Positions 41,307 through 50,042 are shown, counted from the stretch's first letter. The stretch is 64,000 bases of DNA from an uncultured Microbacterium sp. (GCA_913774845.1 CAJYJO010000015.1:1-64000); one strand, 5' to 3'. Translations and numbers: made by a program. Notes: a model not told the origin generated them from the letters alone.

Positions 41307-41522
41307 CGAACAGATGCGGACCGATGCACCGAATGCGGATGCCAAGGCTCACGGCATCCGCATCCCGTGAAACGTTCCGAGCCCGCAGCACCAACCGCGG
41401 AACCAGCACGTGCCACAGCAGCGAGGTGGACTGCCACGAACAGACGCGGACCGACGCACCGAATGCGGATGCCAAGGCTCACGGCATCCGCATCCGATGA
41501 AACGTTCCGAGCCCACGGCACC
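41307..41522. repeat. Pair of 86-bp hairpin-bearing repeats
   Basis: Near-identical copies at 41307-41392 and 41437-41522 (period 130 bp) each contain the hairpin ATGCGGATGCC-9 nt-GGCATCCGCAT (41333-41363 and 41463-41493) followed by TGAAACGTTCCGAGCCC. They fill most of the 400-bp gap between the SseB and helicase genes; no gene was found there. Confidence 0.85.
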
Positions 41523-41624
41523 GGCCCCGCGCCGAACACGACGCAGCACTGGTCAACGACGGCACGCACGAGCACTCCGACCGAGGCCATGACTCTCGGC
41601 GCGGCCCCGGGACCGGCCCCCGCG

Positions 41625-44057
41625 CTACAGCTTGGTGATCGGCGCGATCTTGACGAGCAGCTTCTTCGGGCCGACGGTGTCGAAGCGCACGTGCGCGACG
41701 CGCTTCGCGCCCTCGCCGGTGACGGCGTCGACGCGGCCCTCGCCGAAGTCGTCGTGGCGGATGCGATCGCCGGCGGCGAGCACCATGTCGCCGTTGTCGC
41801 GCACCTTCGCCGGGATGCGGTTGGGGAACTTGCTCGGGTCGGCCGGGGCGCGCTTGGGCAGCGGCACGAGGTCGTCACCGTAGCGGTTGCCCCCGCCGGC
41901 CTGACCGGGGCGACGGCCGCGGGCGTTGAGCGCACGCGACTGCGACCCTCCGCGACCGTTGACGTCGCCGGGCGACTGCCGCCAATCGATGAGGTCGGCC
42001 GGGATCTCCTGCAGGAAACGGCTGGGCATGGCGACGGTGACCTCGCCGAACTGCGCCCGGGTCATCGCGAGCGACACGTGCAGGCGCTTGCGCGCGCGCG
42101 TGATGCCGACGTAGAACAAGCGGCGCTCCTCCTGGGGGCCGCCGGGCTCGTTCGCCGAGATGCGGTGCGGCAGCAGATCTTCTTCGACGCCGGTGAGGAA
42201 CACCGCGTCGTACTCGAGTCCCTTGGCGGTGTGCAGGGTCATGAGCGACACCGAGCCCGACGCGTCGTCGAGGTCGTCGGCATCCGCCACGAGGGTGACC
42301 TCGGTGAGGAAGTCGATGATCGTGCCCTCGGGGTTGTTGCGCGCGAATTCGCGGGTCACCGCCACGAGCTCGTCGAGGTTCTCGAGGCGCGCTTCGTCTT
42401 GCGGGTCTTTGCTCGCGCGCAGCGCGTCGAAGTACCCGCTCTTGTTGAGCAGCAGGGTGAGCCCCTCGGTGACCGAGGTGGAGGGGGCGAGCTCTCCGGA
42501 TGCCGGGAGCATGACCGCCGTGGCCTCGGTGAGCACCGCATCGAGCTGATCGATGGCCTTCTGCAGCTTCGGGCCGACGCCGAGCTGCGCGGAGTTGGCG
42601 AGGGCGTCGCGGAAGGTGATGTCGTGCTCGGCGGCGTACCGCGCGATGGCCGTCTCGGTGACGTCGCCGATACCGCGGCGCGGGCGGTTCAGGATGCGCC
42701 GCAGGGCCATGGAGTCGGCGGGATTGGCGACCGCGACGAGGTACGCGAGGGCGTCTTTGATCTCGGCGCGCTCGTAGAACTTGGTGCCGCCCATGATCTT
42801 GTACGGCACGGCCGAGCGGATGAAGATCTCTTCGAGCGCTCGCGACTGCGAGTTGGTGCGGTAGAACACCGCGACGCCCGAGTAGTCGACGCCCTTCTTG
42901 TGTAGCGCCTCGATCTCGTCGGCGACGAACTGCGCCTCGTCATGCTGCGAGTACCCGGTGAAGCCGATGATCGGGTCGCCCGCCCCGACGTCGGTCCACA
43001 GCTTTTTGTCTTTGCGGTCGAAGTTGTTCGAGATGACGGCGTTGGCGGCCGACAGGATGTTCTGCGTCGAGCGGTAGTTCTGCTCGAGCAGCACGACCTT
43101 GGCGCCGGGGTAATCGCGTTCGAACTCGCTGATGTTGCGGATGTCGGCGCCGCGGAACGCGTAGATCGACTGGTCGGAATCACCGACCACGGTCAACGAG
43201 GCGGCGTCTTCGCCCGGGGGCTCGGCGTCGAAGATCATCATGCCGCCGGACGAGAAGGGCTCGGCGTCGGACCCCACGGGCCGCGTGAGCTCGTGGATGA
43301 GCGCGTACTGGGCGTGGTTCGTGTCTTGGTACTCGTCGACGAGGATGTGCCGGAACCGCTTGCGGTACCGGTCGGCGACCTGCGGGAAGGCGCGGAAGAG
43401 GTAGACCGTCTGAGCGATGAGGTCGTCGAAGTCAAAGGCGTTGGCCCGCTGCAGCTCACGCTGGTACGAGCCGAAAATCTCGACGAACACGCGCTCGGCC
43501 GGGTCGCTCATGTTGGCGGACCGCGCGTAGGACTCGGCATCCGCCAGCTCGTTCTTCAGCTTCGAGATGCGGCTCTGCGTGCCGGCCGGCGTGAGACCGA
43601 ACGAATCGCCCTCGTGCTCTTTCACGAGGCGCTTGATGAGCGCGCGCGAATCGCCGGAGTCGTAGATGGTGAACGACTTGGTGAAGCCGAACTGCTCGGC
43701 CTCGCGACGCAGGATGCGCACGCACGCGGAGTGGAACGTCGAGATCCACATGCCGTCGGCCTTCTGCCCGATGAGCTGGTGCACGCGCTCGCGCATCTCG
43801 CCGGCGGCCTTATTGGTGAAGGTGATGGCGAGGATCTGGCTGGGGTACGCCTCGCGCGTGCTTAGCAGCGACGCGATGCGCCGCGTGAGCACGCTCGTCT
43901 TGCCCGAGCCGGCGCCCGCGACGATGAGCAGCGCCTGGCCGCGGTAGGTGACGGCCTCGCGCTGCGGACCGTTCAGCCCCTCGAGGAGGTCGGCGTCGGG
44001 TCGGGATGCCGACGGTCCGGGACCATCGACGATGAGGGGCGTGGAGGCGTCGGTCAT
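41625..44057 (-). CDS. pcrA: UvrD/PcrA-type SF1 DNA helicase
   Basis: An 810-residue 3'-5' helicase. Motifs are Q (LNGPQREAV), I (VAGAGSGKTSVLTRRI), Ia (LAITFTNKAAGEMRERV), II (HILVDEYQDTNHAQY), III (VVGDSDQSIYAFRGAD), IV-V (LEQNYRST, MTLHTAKGLEYDAVFLTGVEE) and VI (YVGITRARKRL). The C-terminus ends in a Tudor-like domain (KVRDNGDMVLAAGDRIRHDDFGEGRVDAV), typical of PcrA and binding RNA polymerase. It acts in nucleotide excision repair and transcription-replication conflicts. ATG 44057 fits the conserved N-terminus; ATG 44090 would add 11 residues. Confidence 0.95.
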   Translation of the reverse strand: MTDASTPLIVDGPGPSASRPDADLLEGLNGPQREAVTYRGQALLIVAGAGSGKTSVLTRRIASLLSTREAYPSQILAITFTNKAAGEMRERVHQLIGQKADGMWISTFHSACVRILRREAEQFGFTKSFTIYDSGDSRALIKRLVKEHEGDSFGLTPAGTQSRISKLKNELADAESYARSANMSDPAERVFVEIFGSYQRELQRANAFDFDDLIAQTVYLFRAFPQVADRYRKRFRHILVDEYQDTNHAQYALIHELTRPVGSDAEPFSSGGMMIFDAEPPGEDAASLTVVGDSDQSIYAFRGADIRNISEFERDYPGAKVVLLEQNYRSTQNILSAANAVISNNFDRKDKKLWTDVGAGDPIIGFTGYSQHDEAQFVADEIEALHKKGVDYSGVAVFYRTNSQSRALEEIFIRSAVPYKIMGGTKFYERAEIKDALAYLVAVANPADSMALRRILNRPRRGIGDVTETAIARYAAEHDITFRDALANSAQLGVGPKLQKAIDQLDAVLTEATAVMLPASGELAPSTSVTEGLTLLLNKSGYFDALRASKDPQDEARLENLDELVAVTREFARNNPEGTIIDFLTEVTLVADADDLDDASGSVSLMTLHTAKGLEYDAVFLTGVEEDLLPHRISANEPGGPQEERRLFYVGITRARKRLHVSLAMTRAQFGEVTVAMPSRFLQEIPADLIDWRQSPGDVNGRGGSQSRALNARGRRPGQAGGGNRYGDDLVPLPKRAPADPSKFPNRIPAKVRDNGDMVLAAGDRIRHDDFGEGRVDAVTGEGAKRVAHVRFDTVGPKKLLVKIAPITKL

Positions 44058-44122
44058 GGCGGGATCAAGTCTAGGCGGGGCCTCCGACATCGGCCCCGCC
44101 GGGAGATCGGGCGCGTGCGCCG

Positions 44123-44247
44123 GTGGCCCCGGGGCCACACACGACGCCCCGGGGCCACCCGCAACGCCCCACAGCGACGCCACGTCAACGAAGCGGGTTT
44201 CGCGTGCGCAGGTGGCCCCGGGGCCACACCCGACGCCCCGGGGCCAC
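44123..44247. repeat. Two 89-bp-spaced copies of the CCCCGGGG palindrome pair
   Basis: The perfect palindrome GTGGCCCCGGGGCCAC lies at 44123 and 44212; each is followed, starts 20 bp apart, by GACGCCCCGGGGCCAC (44143, 44232). Read on the minus strand, the order (imperfect then perfect palindrome) is the same as at 39.2 kb. Confidence 0.85.
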
Positions 44248-44286
44248 CCGCAACGCCCCGAAACGAGGCCCAGCGAAGCGCGGCGG

Positions 44287-44766
44287 TCAGACCCGGTCTT
44301 CGCCCGCGGCGCCCGACGACAGCAGCGATTGCGCGCGGGCGAGGTGCTCGGCATCCACCGTCACGTCCCACCGCTCGGCCTCGAAGCCCTTGACGGACGA
44401 GAAGTCACGGCGACCGCGGGTGAGGGCGTGACCGGCGAAACCGAAGACGGCGCCCCACACCGCGCCGAGGACGAGGCCCCACAGCAGCAGCGCGATCCAG
44501 GTGCCGAAGGGGGCGAGCAGACCGAACAACAGACCGATCAGCAGGCCGAACCAGGCGCCCGAGGCGGCGCCGTAGAGAGCGGCGCGACCGCGGGTGAGAC
44601 GGCCCGTGACCTGCTCGACGATGCGCACGTCGTGTCCGACGATGGCGGTGTGCTCGACGGGGAAGCCGGCGTCGGAGAGGCGATCGACGGCGGCCTGCGC
44701 ACCGGTGTAGTCGGTGAAGCTCGACAGGATGCGACGTTCGGGGGTGGCGCGGGTGATGTCGGACAT
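44287..44766 (-). CDS. General-stress-protein-17M-like membrane protein
   Basis: A 159-residue protein. The N-terminal alpha/beta part (RRILSSFTDYTGAQAAVDRLSDAGFPVEHTAIVGHDVRIVEQVTGR) is the general stress protein 17M/YflT domain. It is followed by two glycine-rich membrane helices (GAWFGLLIGLLFGLLAPFG, IALLLWGLVLGAVWGAVFGFAGHAL) and a ferredoxin-like C-terminal strand (WDVTVDAEHLARAQSLL). Function unknown; homologues are stress-induced in some bacteria. Ribosome site AAGGAA precedes the ATG. Confidence 0.8.
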   Translation of the reverse strand: MSDITRATPERRILSSFTDYTGAQAAVDRLSDAGFPVEHTAIVGHDVRIVEQVTGRLTRGRAALYGAASGAWFGLLIGLLFGLLAPFGTWIALLLWGLVLGAVWGAVFGFAGHALTRGRRDFSSVKGFEAERWDVTVDAEHLARAQSLLSSGAAGEDRV

Positions 44767-44901
44767 GATGGGTTCCTTCCCTCGGTGGCCTCACGGTAGT
44801 GCGGCGAGCCGTGCCGTCGAGGGCGCTTGCGTCGCCGTGGAACGGGCGTTACCGCTGTCAAACCCCGGATGCCGCACAGGCGCGGCCGCGATGATGGGGC
44901 G

Positions 44902-45309
44902 ATGCGCCTGATCCTCAACGTCCTCTGGCTCGTGCTCTCGGGTTTCTGGCTCTTCCTCGGCTATCTGGCCGCCGGGATCGTGCTGTGCATCCTCATCGTC
45001 ACGATCCCGTGGGGCATCGCGTCGTTCCGCGTGGGCATGTACACGCTGTGGCCGTTCGGGCGCGAGGTCGTCGCGAAGCCCACCGCCGGAGTGGGCTCGT
45101 CCCTCGGCAACGTCGTGTGGGTCGTGCTCGCCGGGTGGTGGCTGGCCCTCGGGCACATCGTCACCGGGCTCCTGCTGTGCGTGACGATCATCGGCATCCC
45201 CCTCGGGATCGCCAATTTCAAGCTCGTAGCGGTGTCTCTCATGCCGCTCGGCAAGGAGATCCGCGAGGTGGGCCGCGGCGGTCCGTTCGATCGGACCCTC
45301 GGCCGCTGA
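44902..45309 (+). CDS. YccF-domain membrane protein
   Basis: A 135-residue inner-membrane protein with two YccF repeats: LNVLWLVLSGFWLFLGYLAAGIVLCILIVTIPWG and LGNVVWVVLAGWWLALGHIVTGLLLCVTIIGIPLGIANFKL, each ending in the PFG/PLGKE motif. The family is conserved but of unknown function, possibly forming a channel-like dimer. It is divergent from the stress-protein gene at 44287. Confidence 0.9.
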   Translation: MRLILNVLWLVLSGFWLFLGYLAAGIVLCILIVTIPWGIASFRVGMYTLWPFGREVVAKPTAGVGSSLGNVVWVVLAGWWLALGHIVTGLLLCVTIIGIPLGIANFKLVAVSLMPLGKEIREVGRGGPFDRTLGR

Positions 45310-45387
45310 CGCGGCGCGACCCCCGTCCTCCCGCCGAACAGCATCGCCGCGACCCGGTCCGGCCCTCAGACGCCGGGCACGGCGCCG

Positions 45388-46326
45388 TCAGCGCACGCGT
45401 CGGTACACGCGCTCGGGGAGGGCGAGCAGGATGCCGGCGACCGTCGCCACCGCACCGATCACCGCGGTCACGGTGATGACCTCGATCGGGAACGCGGCGT
45501 CCCGCACGCCGGTGAGCCGTGCGAGGTCCCACGGCAGGATGCCGATCTGCTCGTTCCAGGAGCGCAGCGCATCGCGCGCGCCGATCATCGCGATGGTCGC
45601 GGCGGGAAGCGCGTAGCCGATGCCGATGCCGGCGACGGCGATCCCGGCCGCGCGACGGCGGCCGAGCTGAGCGGACAGCGACCACCCCGCCGCGACGAAG
45701 ACCCACGCGACGAGGGCGATCGCGACCGCGAGGTAGATGATGCGTAGTGCGGGTGAGCCCCAGAGCGCGTGCCAGATCCCCTCGGGCCCCGACAGCGCGA
45801 CCGCACCGAGTGCGACGACACAGCGCAGCACGAGCGCTCCCCCCACCGCGGCGATGATCGGCCAGGGCGAGCGGCGTCCGAGCAGCAGGCGCACGGCGAC
45901 GGCGAAGAGCAGCCATCCGGCCATCGCGACGGCGACGCCCCACATGCCGTCGCGCGGCGTCTGCACGACACGGGTGGCGACGAGCAGACCGCCGGGGACG
46001 ACGATCATCAGCCACCGGTCCAGCGGCAGCACCCCGAGGCTCGACTCACGCGCCCGCCAGGGCCGGGTCGCTGCGATCCAGGTCGCGCGCGCGGCGGCCG
46101 CGCCGGGTCGTCGCACCAAGCGGGTGCGCGCGGCGACCATGCCGATCACGAGCCACGCGGCACCGAGAAAGAAGAGGAACGTCGCGAGCCACTCCGTGGT
46201 GGAGCTGACCCTCATCGGCATCCTGGTGTACGGGTCGACGATCACCGCGATGATCGCGCCGAAGGCGAGCAGGATGCCGGCGATGCCGAGGGCCAGGATG
46301 CCGCGTCCCGCTGCCCTCGTCGCCAT
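45388..46326 (-). CDS. Hypothetical polytopic membrane protein
   Basis: A 312-residue protein with about eight hydrophobic helices (for example ILALGIAGILLAFGAIIAVIV, LATFLFFLGAAWLVIGMV and VITVTAVIGAVATVAGILLAL). A hydrophilic loop with RTRLVRRPG is cytosolic. I do not recognise a family or catalytic motif. It shares strand and a 45-bp gap with the small membrane protein at 46372, so the two may be an operon. Confidence 0.8.
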   Translation of the reverse strand: MATRAAGRGILALGIAGILLAFGAIIAVIVDPYTRMPMRVSSTTEWLATFLFFLGAAWLVIGMVAARTRLVRRPGAAAARATWIAATRPWRARESSLGVLPLDRWLMIVVPGGLLVATRVVQTPRDGMWGVAVAMAGWLLFAVAVRLLLGRRSPWPIIAAVGGALVLRCVVALGAVALSGPEGIWHALWGSPALRIIYLAVAIALVAWVFVAAGWSLSAQLGRRRAAGIAVAGIGIGYALPAATIAMIGARDALRSWNEQIGILPWDLARLTGVRDAAFPIEVITVTAVIGAVATVAGILLALPERVYRRVR

Positions 46327-46371
46327 GCACCTACGTTACCCGGCGCGCGGCTGATGGCCGGCCGGGAGCGT

Positions 46372-46743
46372 TCAGGCGCGGTTCCAGGGCGGGAGCGGGT
46401 ACTGCTCGCCGACCGGCGGCACCGACAGCACCGCGATGACCGCCCCCAGAACGACGGCGGCACTCAGCCCCACGAGGATGGAGGCGAGCACGGGGCGTCG
46501 GCGCGCCTGCCCGAGGAGAAGGGCGAAGAACGCGGTGACGGCGAGCACCAGCCAGACCACGAGCGCGGAGACGCCGAACCTCACGCTGAACTCGCGTTCG
46601 GCATCCCACTGCGGGGAGTCTTCCAAGACGGTCGACGGCTTCGAAAAGCTCCAGTCGAGCCCCGTCTCGAGGAAGGCGAAGGCGCCGACGAGACCGATCA
46701 CCGTCCCCACGATCAGCAGGATGATTCCGGTCACGGTGCGCAT
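46372..46743 (-). CDS. Hypothetical three-helix membrane protein
   Basis: A 123-residue protein from ATG 46743 with helices TVTGIILLIVGTVIGLVGAFAF, VSALVVWLVLAVTAFFALLL and PVLASILVGLSAAVVLGAVIAVLSV. The first loop (LDWSFSKPSTVLEDSPQWDAEREFSVRF) would face outside. Function unknown. It is divergent from the DMT transporter and only 60 bp from it. Confidence 0.75.
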   Translation of the reverse strand: MRTVTGIILLIVGTVIGLVGAFAFLETGLDWSFSKPSTVLEDSPQWDAEREFSVRFGVSALVVWLVLAVTAFFALLLGQARRRPVLASILVGLSAAVVLGAVIAVLSVPPVGEQYPLPPWNRA

Positions 46744-46784
46744 GCCCCCATCATGCCGGGTGGATCGGAACACCAAGATCTAGA

Positions 46785-46797
46785 ATTGTGTAACAAT
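46785..46797. promoter_or_regulatory. Palindromic GntR-type operator before the DMT transporter
   Basis: ATTGT-GTA-ACAAT is a perfect inverted repeat ending 6 bp before the ATG at 46804, in an AT-rich patch with a TAGAAT -10-like hexamer at 46781. The GT...AC core suits GntR/FCD operators, and a GntR gene overlaps the transporter's 3' end. Confidence 0.55.
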
Positions 46798-46803
46798 CCA
46801 TCC

Positions 46804-47709
46804 ATGCTCCCCGCGATCGCCATCCTCGCCGCGGCGCTGTGCTTCTCCACCACCGGCACCGCGCAGGCGCTGGCCGGGGTCGATGCCTCGCCCCTCGCGG
46901 TCGGTGCCGCGCGGATCGTCGTGGGCGGCGGCATCCTGGGTTTGATCGCGCTTCTCCCCCGGCGGGCCGCTGTCCGTCGACCGCCCCGGGGCGGACGCAC
47001 GGCGCTGCTCATCGCCATCGGCGCGATCGGTGTGCTCGCCTACCAGCCGCTCTTCTTCCTCGGCACGCGCGACAACGGCGTGGCGGTCGGCACGGTCGTC
47101 GCGCTCGGTTCCGCTCCGATCGCGACGGGGATCGTGGATGCCGTGCGCCTGCGCCGTCCGCCGTCGGTGCGGTGGATGACCGCCACCGCCCTCGCGCTGG
47201 CCGGCGTCGTCCTCGTCTCGGGCGTCGTCGGCGGAGCGGTGGCCCTCTCCCCCGCGGGCCTTCTCGGTTCGGCCGGGGCGGGGATGTCGTACGCCCTCTA
47301 TACGGTGTGCGGGAAGACGCTGATCGAGAGGGGGTGGAACTCGACGCGCGTGATGGGCGCGGTCTTCGGCGTCGCCGCCGTCGCGAGTGTCCCGGTGCTG
47401 CTCCTCGCCGGGACGGCCTGGCTGTTCACGTCCGAGGGACTGTCCCTCGCACTCTGGCTCGGCGTCGTGACCACCGCCGTGGCCTACTTACTGTTCGGCT
47501 GGGGCCTCGCGCGCCTCAGCGCCGTCACCGTGGCGACTCTGACCCTCGCCGAGCCGCTCGCCGCGACCCTGCTCGGGCTGTTCGTGCTGAGCGAGCGGCT
47601 GACGCTCGTCAGCGGGATCGGCCTGGCGCTCATCGCGGTGGGTCTCGCCGTCGTCTCCGTCCCGTCGCGCCGACGTGAGGAGGTTCCGGATGCCGCACCC
47701 CGACCCTGA
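46804..47709 (+). CDS. EamA/DMT-family exporter
   Basis: A 301-residue, ten-helix drug/metabolite transporter with the two EamA halves (first: LAAALCFSTTGTAQALAG...GARIVVGGG; second: LLGSAGAGMSYALYTVCGKTLI...VATLTLAEPLAATLLGLFVLSERL). The PLAATLLG and LSERL blocks near the C-terminus are typical. Probably an exporter of amino acids or metabolites. The 3' end overlaps the GntR gene by 20 bp, so transporter and regulator are co-expressed. Confidence 0.92.
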   Translation: MLPAIAILAAALCFSTTGTAQALAGVDASPLAVGAARIVVGGGILGLIALLPRRAAVRRPPRGGRTALLIAIGAIGVLAYQPLFFLGTRDNGVAVGTVVALGSAPIATGIVDAVRLRRPPSVRWMTATALALAGVVLVSGVVGGAVALSPAGLLGSAGAGMSYALYTVCGKTLIERGWNSTRVMGAVFGVAAVASVPVLLLAGTAWLFTSEGLSLALWLGVVTTAVAYLLFGWGLARLSAVTVATLTLAEPLAATLLGLFVLSERLTLVSGIGLALIAVGLAVVSVPSRRREEVPDAAPRP

Positions 47710-48343
47710 GCCCTCATCCGCGCCCACCCCGGGCCCGCGCACCGCCGACCTCGTCGCCGACGCCGTTCGCGGCGGCATCCTCTCGGGCGACCTGCCACCC
47801 GGGACGCCGCTGCGCGAGGAGGAGCTCAGCGCCACGTACGGCGTCTCCCGCCACACCGCCCGCACCGCGCTCGCGCGCCTCACCGCCGAACGTCTCGCGA
47901 CCGCCGAGCCCTACCGCGGGGTGCGCGTGTCACTGCTCGACGATGCCGCGCTCGTCGCCCTGCAGCAGCTGCGGTGCGCTCTCGAGACCGAGGCGCTGCG
48001 GATCGTGCGCGAGCGCGGCATCCATCCGCCGGGGATCGACGCCGCCCTGGACGACCTCGCCCGCGCGGAGGACTCCGGCGACTGGCCCGCCACCCTCGAC
48101 GCGCATGCCCGCGTGCATCTGGCACTCGTCGACGCGGCCGGATCGCCGCGCATCGCCGAGGAGTATCGCCGTCTCGACGGCGAGATGCATCTGCTGCTGA
48201 CGCACGTGCGCCCCGCCTACGGACCCGGCGCGCTGACCCTCGAGCACCGCGCCTACGTGACAGCCGTCCTGGCCGATCCCCAGAAGGCGGTGCGAGCGCA
48301 CCTCGATCATTCGACGCGGGCGATCCTCGACAGCCGACGGTGA
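47690..48343 (+). CDS. GntR-family (FCD) transcriptional regulator
   Basis: A 217-residue regulator. The winged helix (LVADAVRGGILSGDLPPGTPLREEELSATYGVSRHTARTALARLTAERLA) is followed by an all-helical FCD ligand domain with metal-site residues in LDAHARVHLALVDAAGSPRI and LEHRAYVTAVLAD. GAGGAGG 7 bp upstream favours ATG 47690 over GTG 47675. It presumably represses the transporter-regulator operon at 46785-46797. Confidence 0.9.
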   Translation: MPHPDPEPSSAPTPGPRTADLVADAVRGGILSGDLPPGTPLREEELSATYGVSRHTARTALARLTAERLATAEPYRGVRVSLLDDAALVALQQLRCALETEALRIVRERGIHPPGIDAALDDLARAEDSGDWPATLDAHARVHLALVDAAGSPRIAEEYRRLDGEMHLLLTHVRPAYGPGALTLEHRAYVTAVLADPQKAVRAHLDHSTRAILDSRR

Positions 48344-48424
48344 GCCGCCACACGGCGACACATCCCGTCACCTCGCGCAACGCACCGTCGCGCCTTCTGC
48401 CGCGCGGACTAGCGTGAGAACACA

Positions 48425-48499
48425 TCGCGGCGATCCGGGCGGTCCCGGGCCTCGGCTCATAACCGAAGGCGTGGCGGGTTCGACTCCCGCCGTCGCGTC
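48425..48499 (+). pseudogene. tRNA-Met-like (CAT anticodon) relic
   Basis: The T-arm GGCGGGTTCGACTCCCGCC (48473-48491) is canonical and the anticodon loop CTCATAA (48556-equivalent 48556 excluded; it lies at 48456-48462) carries CAT. The anticodon stem pairs at 4 of 5, the acceptor at 6 of 7 positions with a terminal T-T mismatch. The D-arm lacks the conserved GG/A features and no CCA is encoded. This is probably a decayed tRNA gene or tRNA-derived element, in a 288-bp gap with no protein gene. Confidence 0.35.
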
Positions 48500-48631
48500 G
48501 AACCGACGGCGTGCGGTGCAGGGTCCGCCGCGCCGACGGACGACGTGGACGTCGTTCTCGCGTCGACCACGACCGCGGGGCGCGTCACCTTCCAGCCCGA
48601 CGAGGTGCTCCGACGCGCGGGATGAGCGAGC

Positions 48632-49096
48632 TCAGTCCGCGCGGTGAGGGTCGTCGGGCACATCCGCCCCACATTCCACTGGCGCCACCGATACGCGCCC
48701 GTCCACACCGAGGGTGTACTCGAAGCATGCTCGCCCCCAGTAGTCCGCCCCGACCAGCACGGGCCCACTCGCTCTGACGTGAACGTAGGAGGCGACGGTG
48801 AAGGTGGAGTCTCGCGCGGACAGCAACGAGAGGTGGAAGGGAGACAACGACCCGAGTTCATCCTCCGGCGACGCGAAGAACTCGAGGACCGCGCGAGCGG
48901 GATCACTCGCGTCCGAAGCGAGCTGCTGCGCATGCGCGAGCACCTCGCCCTGCGCGAAGGCAGCAGCGGAACGATCGCCTTCCCTCATCAACGGAGCCGG
49001 TGGTTCTCCGAAAGCTCGCGCCGCGAACGCAGCACTCAGGACCACGACGGACAGAACCGCCAACGTGATGCGCTTTCGTCGACTGACCGCGATCAT
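48632..49096 (-). CDS. Hypothetical exported protein
   Basis: A 154-residue protein from ATG 49096. An N-terminal signal/anchor (MIAVSRRKRITLAVLSVVVLSAAFAARAFG) is followed by a soluble domain ending in TVASYVHVRASGPVLVGADYWGRACFEYTLGVDGRVSVAPVECG, whose two cysteines could form a disulfide. No family recognised. The ATG overlaps the stop of the 58-residue gene upstream (ATGA), so they form a small operon. Confidence 0.65.
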   Translation of the reverse strand: MIAVSRRKRITLAVLSVVVLSAAFAARAFGEPPAPLMREGDRSAAAFAQGEVLAHAQQLASDASDPARAVLEFFASPEDELGSLSPFHLSLLSARDSTFTVASYVHVRASGPVLVGADYWGRACFEYTLGVDGRVSVAPVECGADVPDDPHRAD

Positions 49097-49269
49097 TCGG
49101 CACGCCCCTCGCACGCCGGCGCGCCGCCGACGTACCCGATGAATCGGGCGTCGGCACGGTCGCGACCGATGAAGAGTGGCTCCCCGCGATTCGCCTCGAG
49201 ATCGAAATCAGGATGAATCCCGCCGACCCACGTCGAGGGGGGCGTCTCATCTTCTCGAGGGCTCGCCAT
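49093..49269 (-). CDS. Hypothetical 58-residue protein
   Basis: A short reading frame from ATG 49269: MASPREDETPPSTWVGGIHP, then DFDLEANRGEPLFIGRDRAD and a C-terminus ARFIGYVGGAPACEGRAE. Translational coupling (ATGA) to the exported-protein gene downstream and protein-like composition support it. The ribosome site GGTGGAGGA is very close to the ATG, so the true start may lie elsewhere or the protein may be the end of a once longer one. Confidence 0.45.
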   Translation of the reverse strand: MASPREDETPPSTWVGGIHPDFDLEANRGEPLFIGRDRADARFIGYVGGAPACEGRAE

Positions 49270-49421
49270 TCCTCCACCCTGCCATCGACAACGGCCCGAA
49301 CCCTACCGGCCGCTCATTCATCACCTGCCCCTTTGCGTCACCGTCCATAGGCTTCCTCGGAGACCATTCGTCGCGCCGGGCGTCTCGGTCCGGAACGATG
49401 GAGGCGAGGAGGGCACCACGC

Positions 49422-50042
49422 ATGACGGCACCGACCCGCGACGCCACCGCCCTCCTCCGCACCATCGCTTCGACCTCCGACCGCCCCGCGGATGACGTGC
49501 GCGGCGCCGGGCTCGTCGAACGGATCCCCGAGCTCGCCGACCTCGCGGGTGTCGCCCAGGACGCCGTCTGGCATCCGGAGGGCGACGTGCTGACGCACAG
49601 CCTTCTGGCGATGGATGCCGCAGCCTCCGCCTGGCGGTCGGCGCGACGCCCCGACATCCGGCGCGAGGTCGTGGTACTGGCAGCCCTCCTGCACGACATC
49701 GGCAAACCGGCCACCACCCGACTCATCGACGGTCGCCTCACCTCGCGGGGGCACGCGGAGCACGGGGCCGACCTCGTCGCCGTGCTGGCGAAGCGGGCGG
49801 GGTGGCCGGCATCCCTCTTCCGACCGGTCGCGGCGATCGTCCGCACCCACATGGTCACGACGTCGGTCACCGGCGAGCCGTCGCGGCGTGCCGTGCGCCG
49901 ACTGGAGCAACGCCTCCTCGAGCACGGGGCGACGCTGGAGGAGTGGGCCGTCGTCGTCGACGCCGACGGACAGGCGCGGGCGGGGGCGGCGATCGCGGGT
50001 CGCTCCGCGCCGTGGATGGAGGCCGCGACGCGGGGACGGTAG
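49422..50042 (+). CDS. HD-domain phosphohydrolase-like protein
   Basis: A 206-residue protein with the HD metal-site pattern: H in GDVLTHSLLAMDAA, HD in VLAALLHDIGKPAT, H in RGHAEHGADLV and D in VVVDADGQA. The arrangement resembles the HD domain of bacterial CCA-adding enzymes and related stand-alone phosphohydrolases. Substrate unknown. ATG 49422 has an AGGAGGG site 9 bp upstream; an earlier in-frame ATG at 49398 is less likely. Confidence 0.82.
   Translation: MTAPTRDATALLRTIASTSDRPADDVRGAGLVERIPELADLAGVAQDAVWHPEGDVLTHSLLAMDAAASAWRSARRPDIRREVVVLAALLHDIGKPATTRLIDGRLTSRGHAEHGADLVAVLAKRAGWPASLFRPVAAIVRTHMVTTSVTGEPSRRAVRRLEQRLLEHGATLEEWAVVVDADGQARAGAAIAGRSAPWMEAATRGR

Noticed and set aside
49230..49250. 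Suspected frameshift in a C-run of the small gene at 49093-49269
   Set aside because: Recounting gives six G on the plus strand, which keeps the 58-codon frame open from its ATG.
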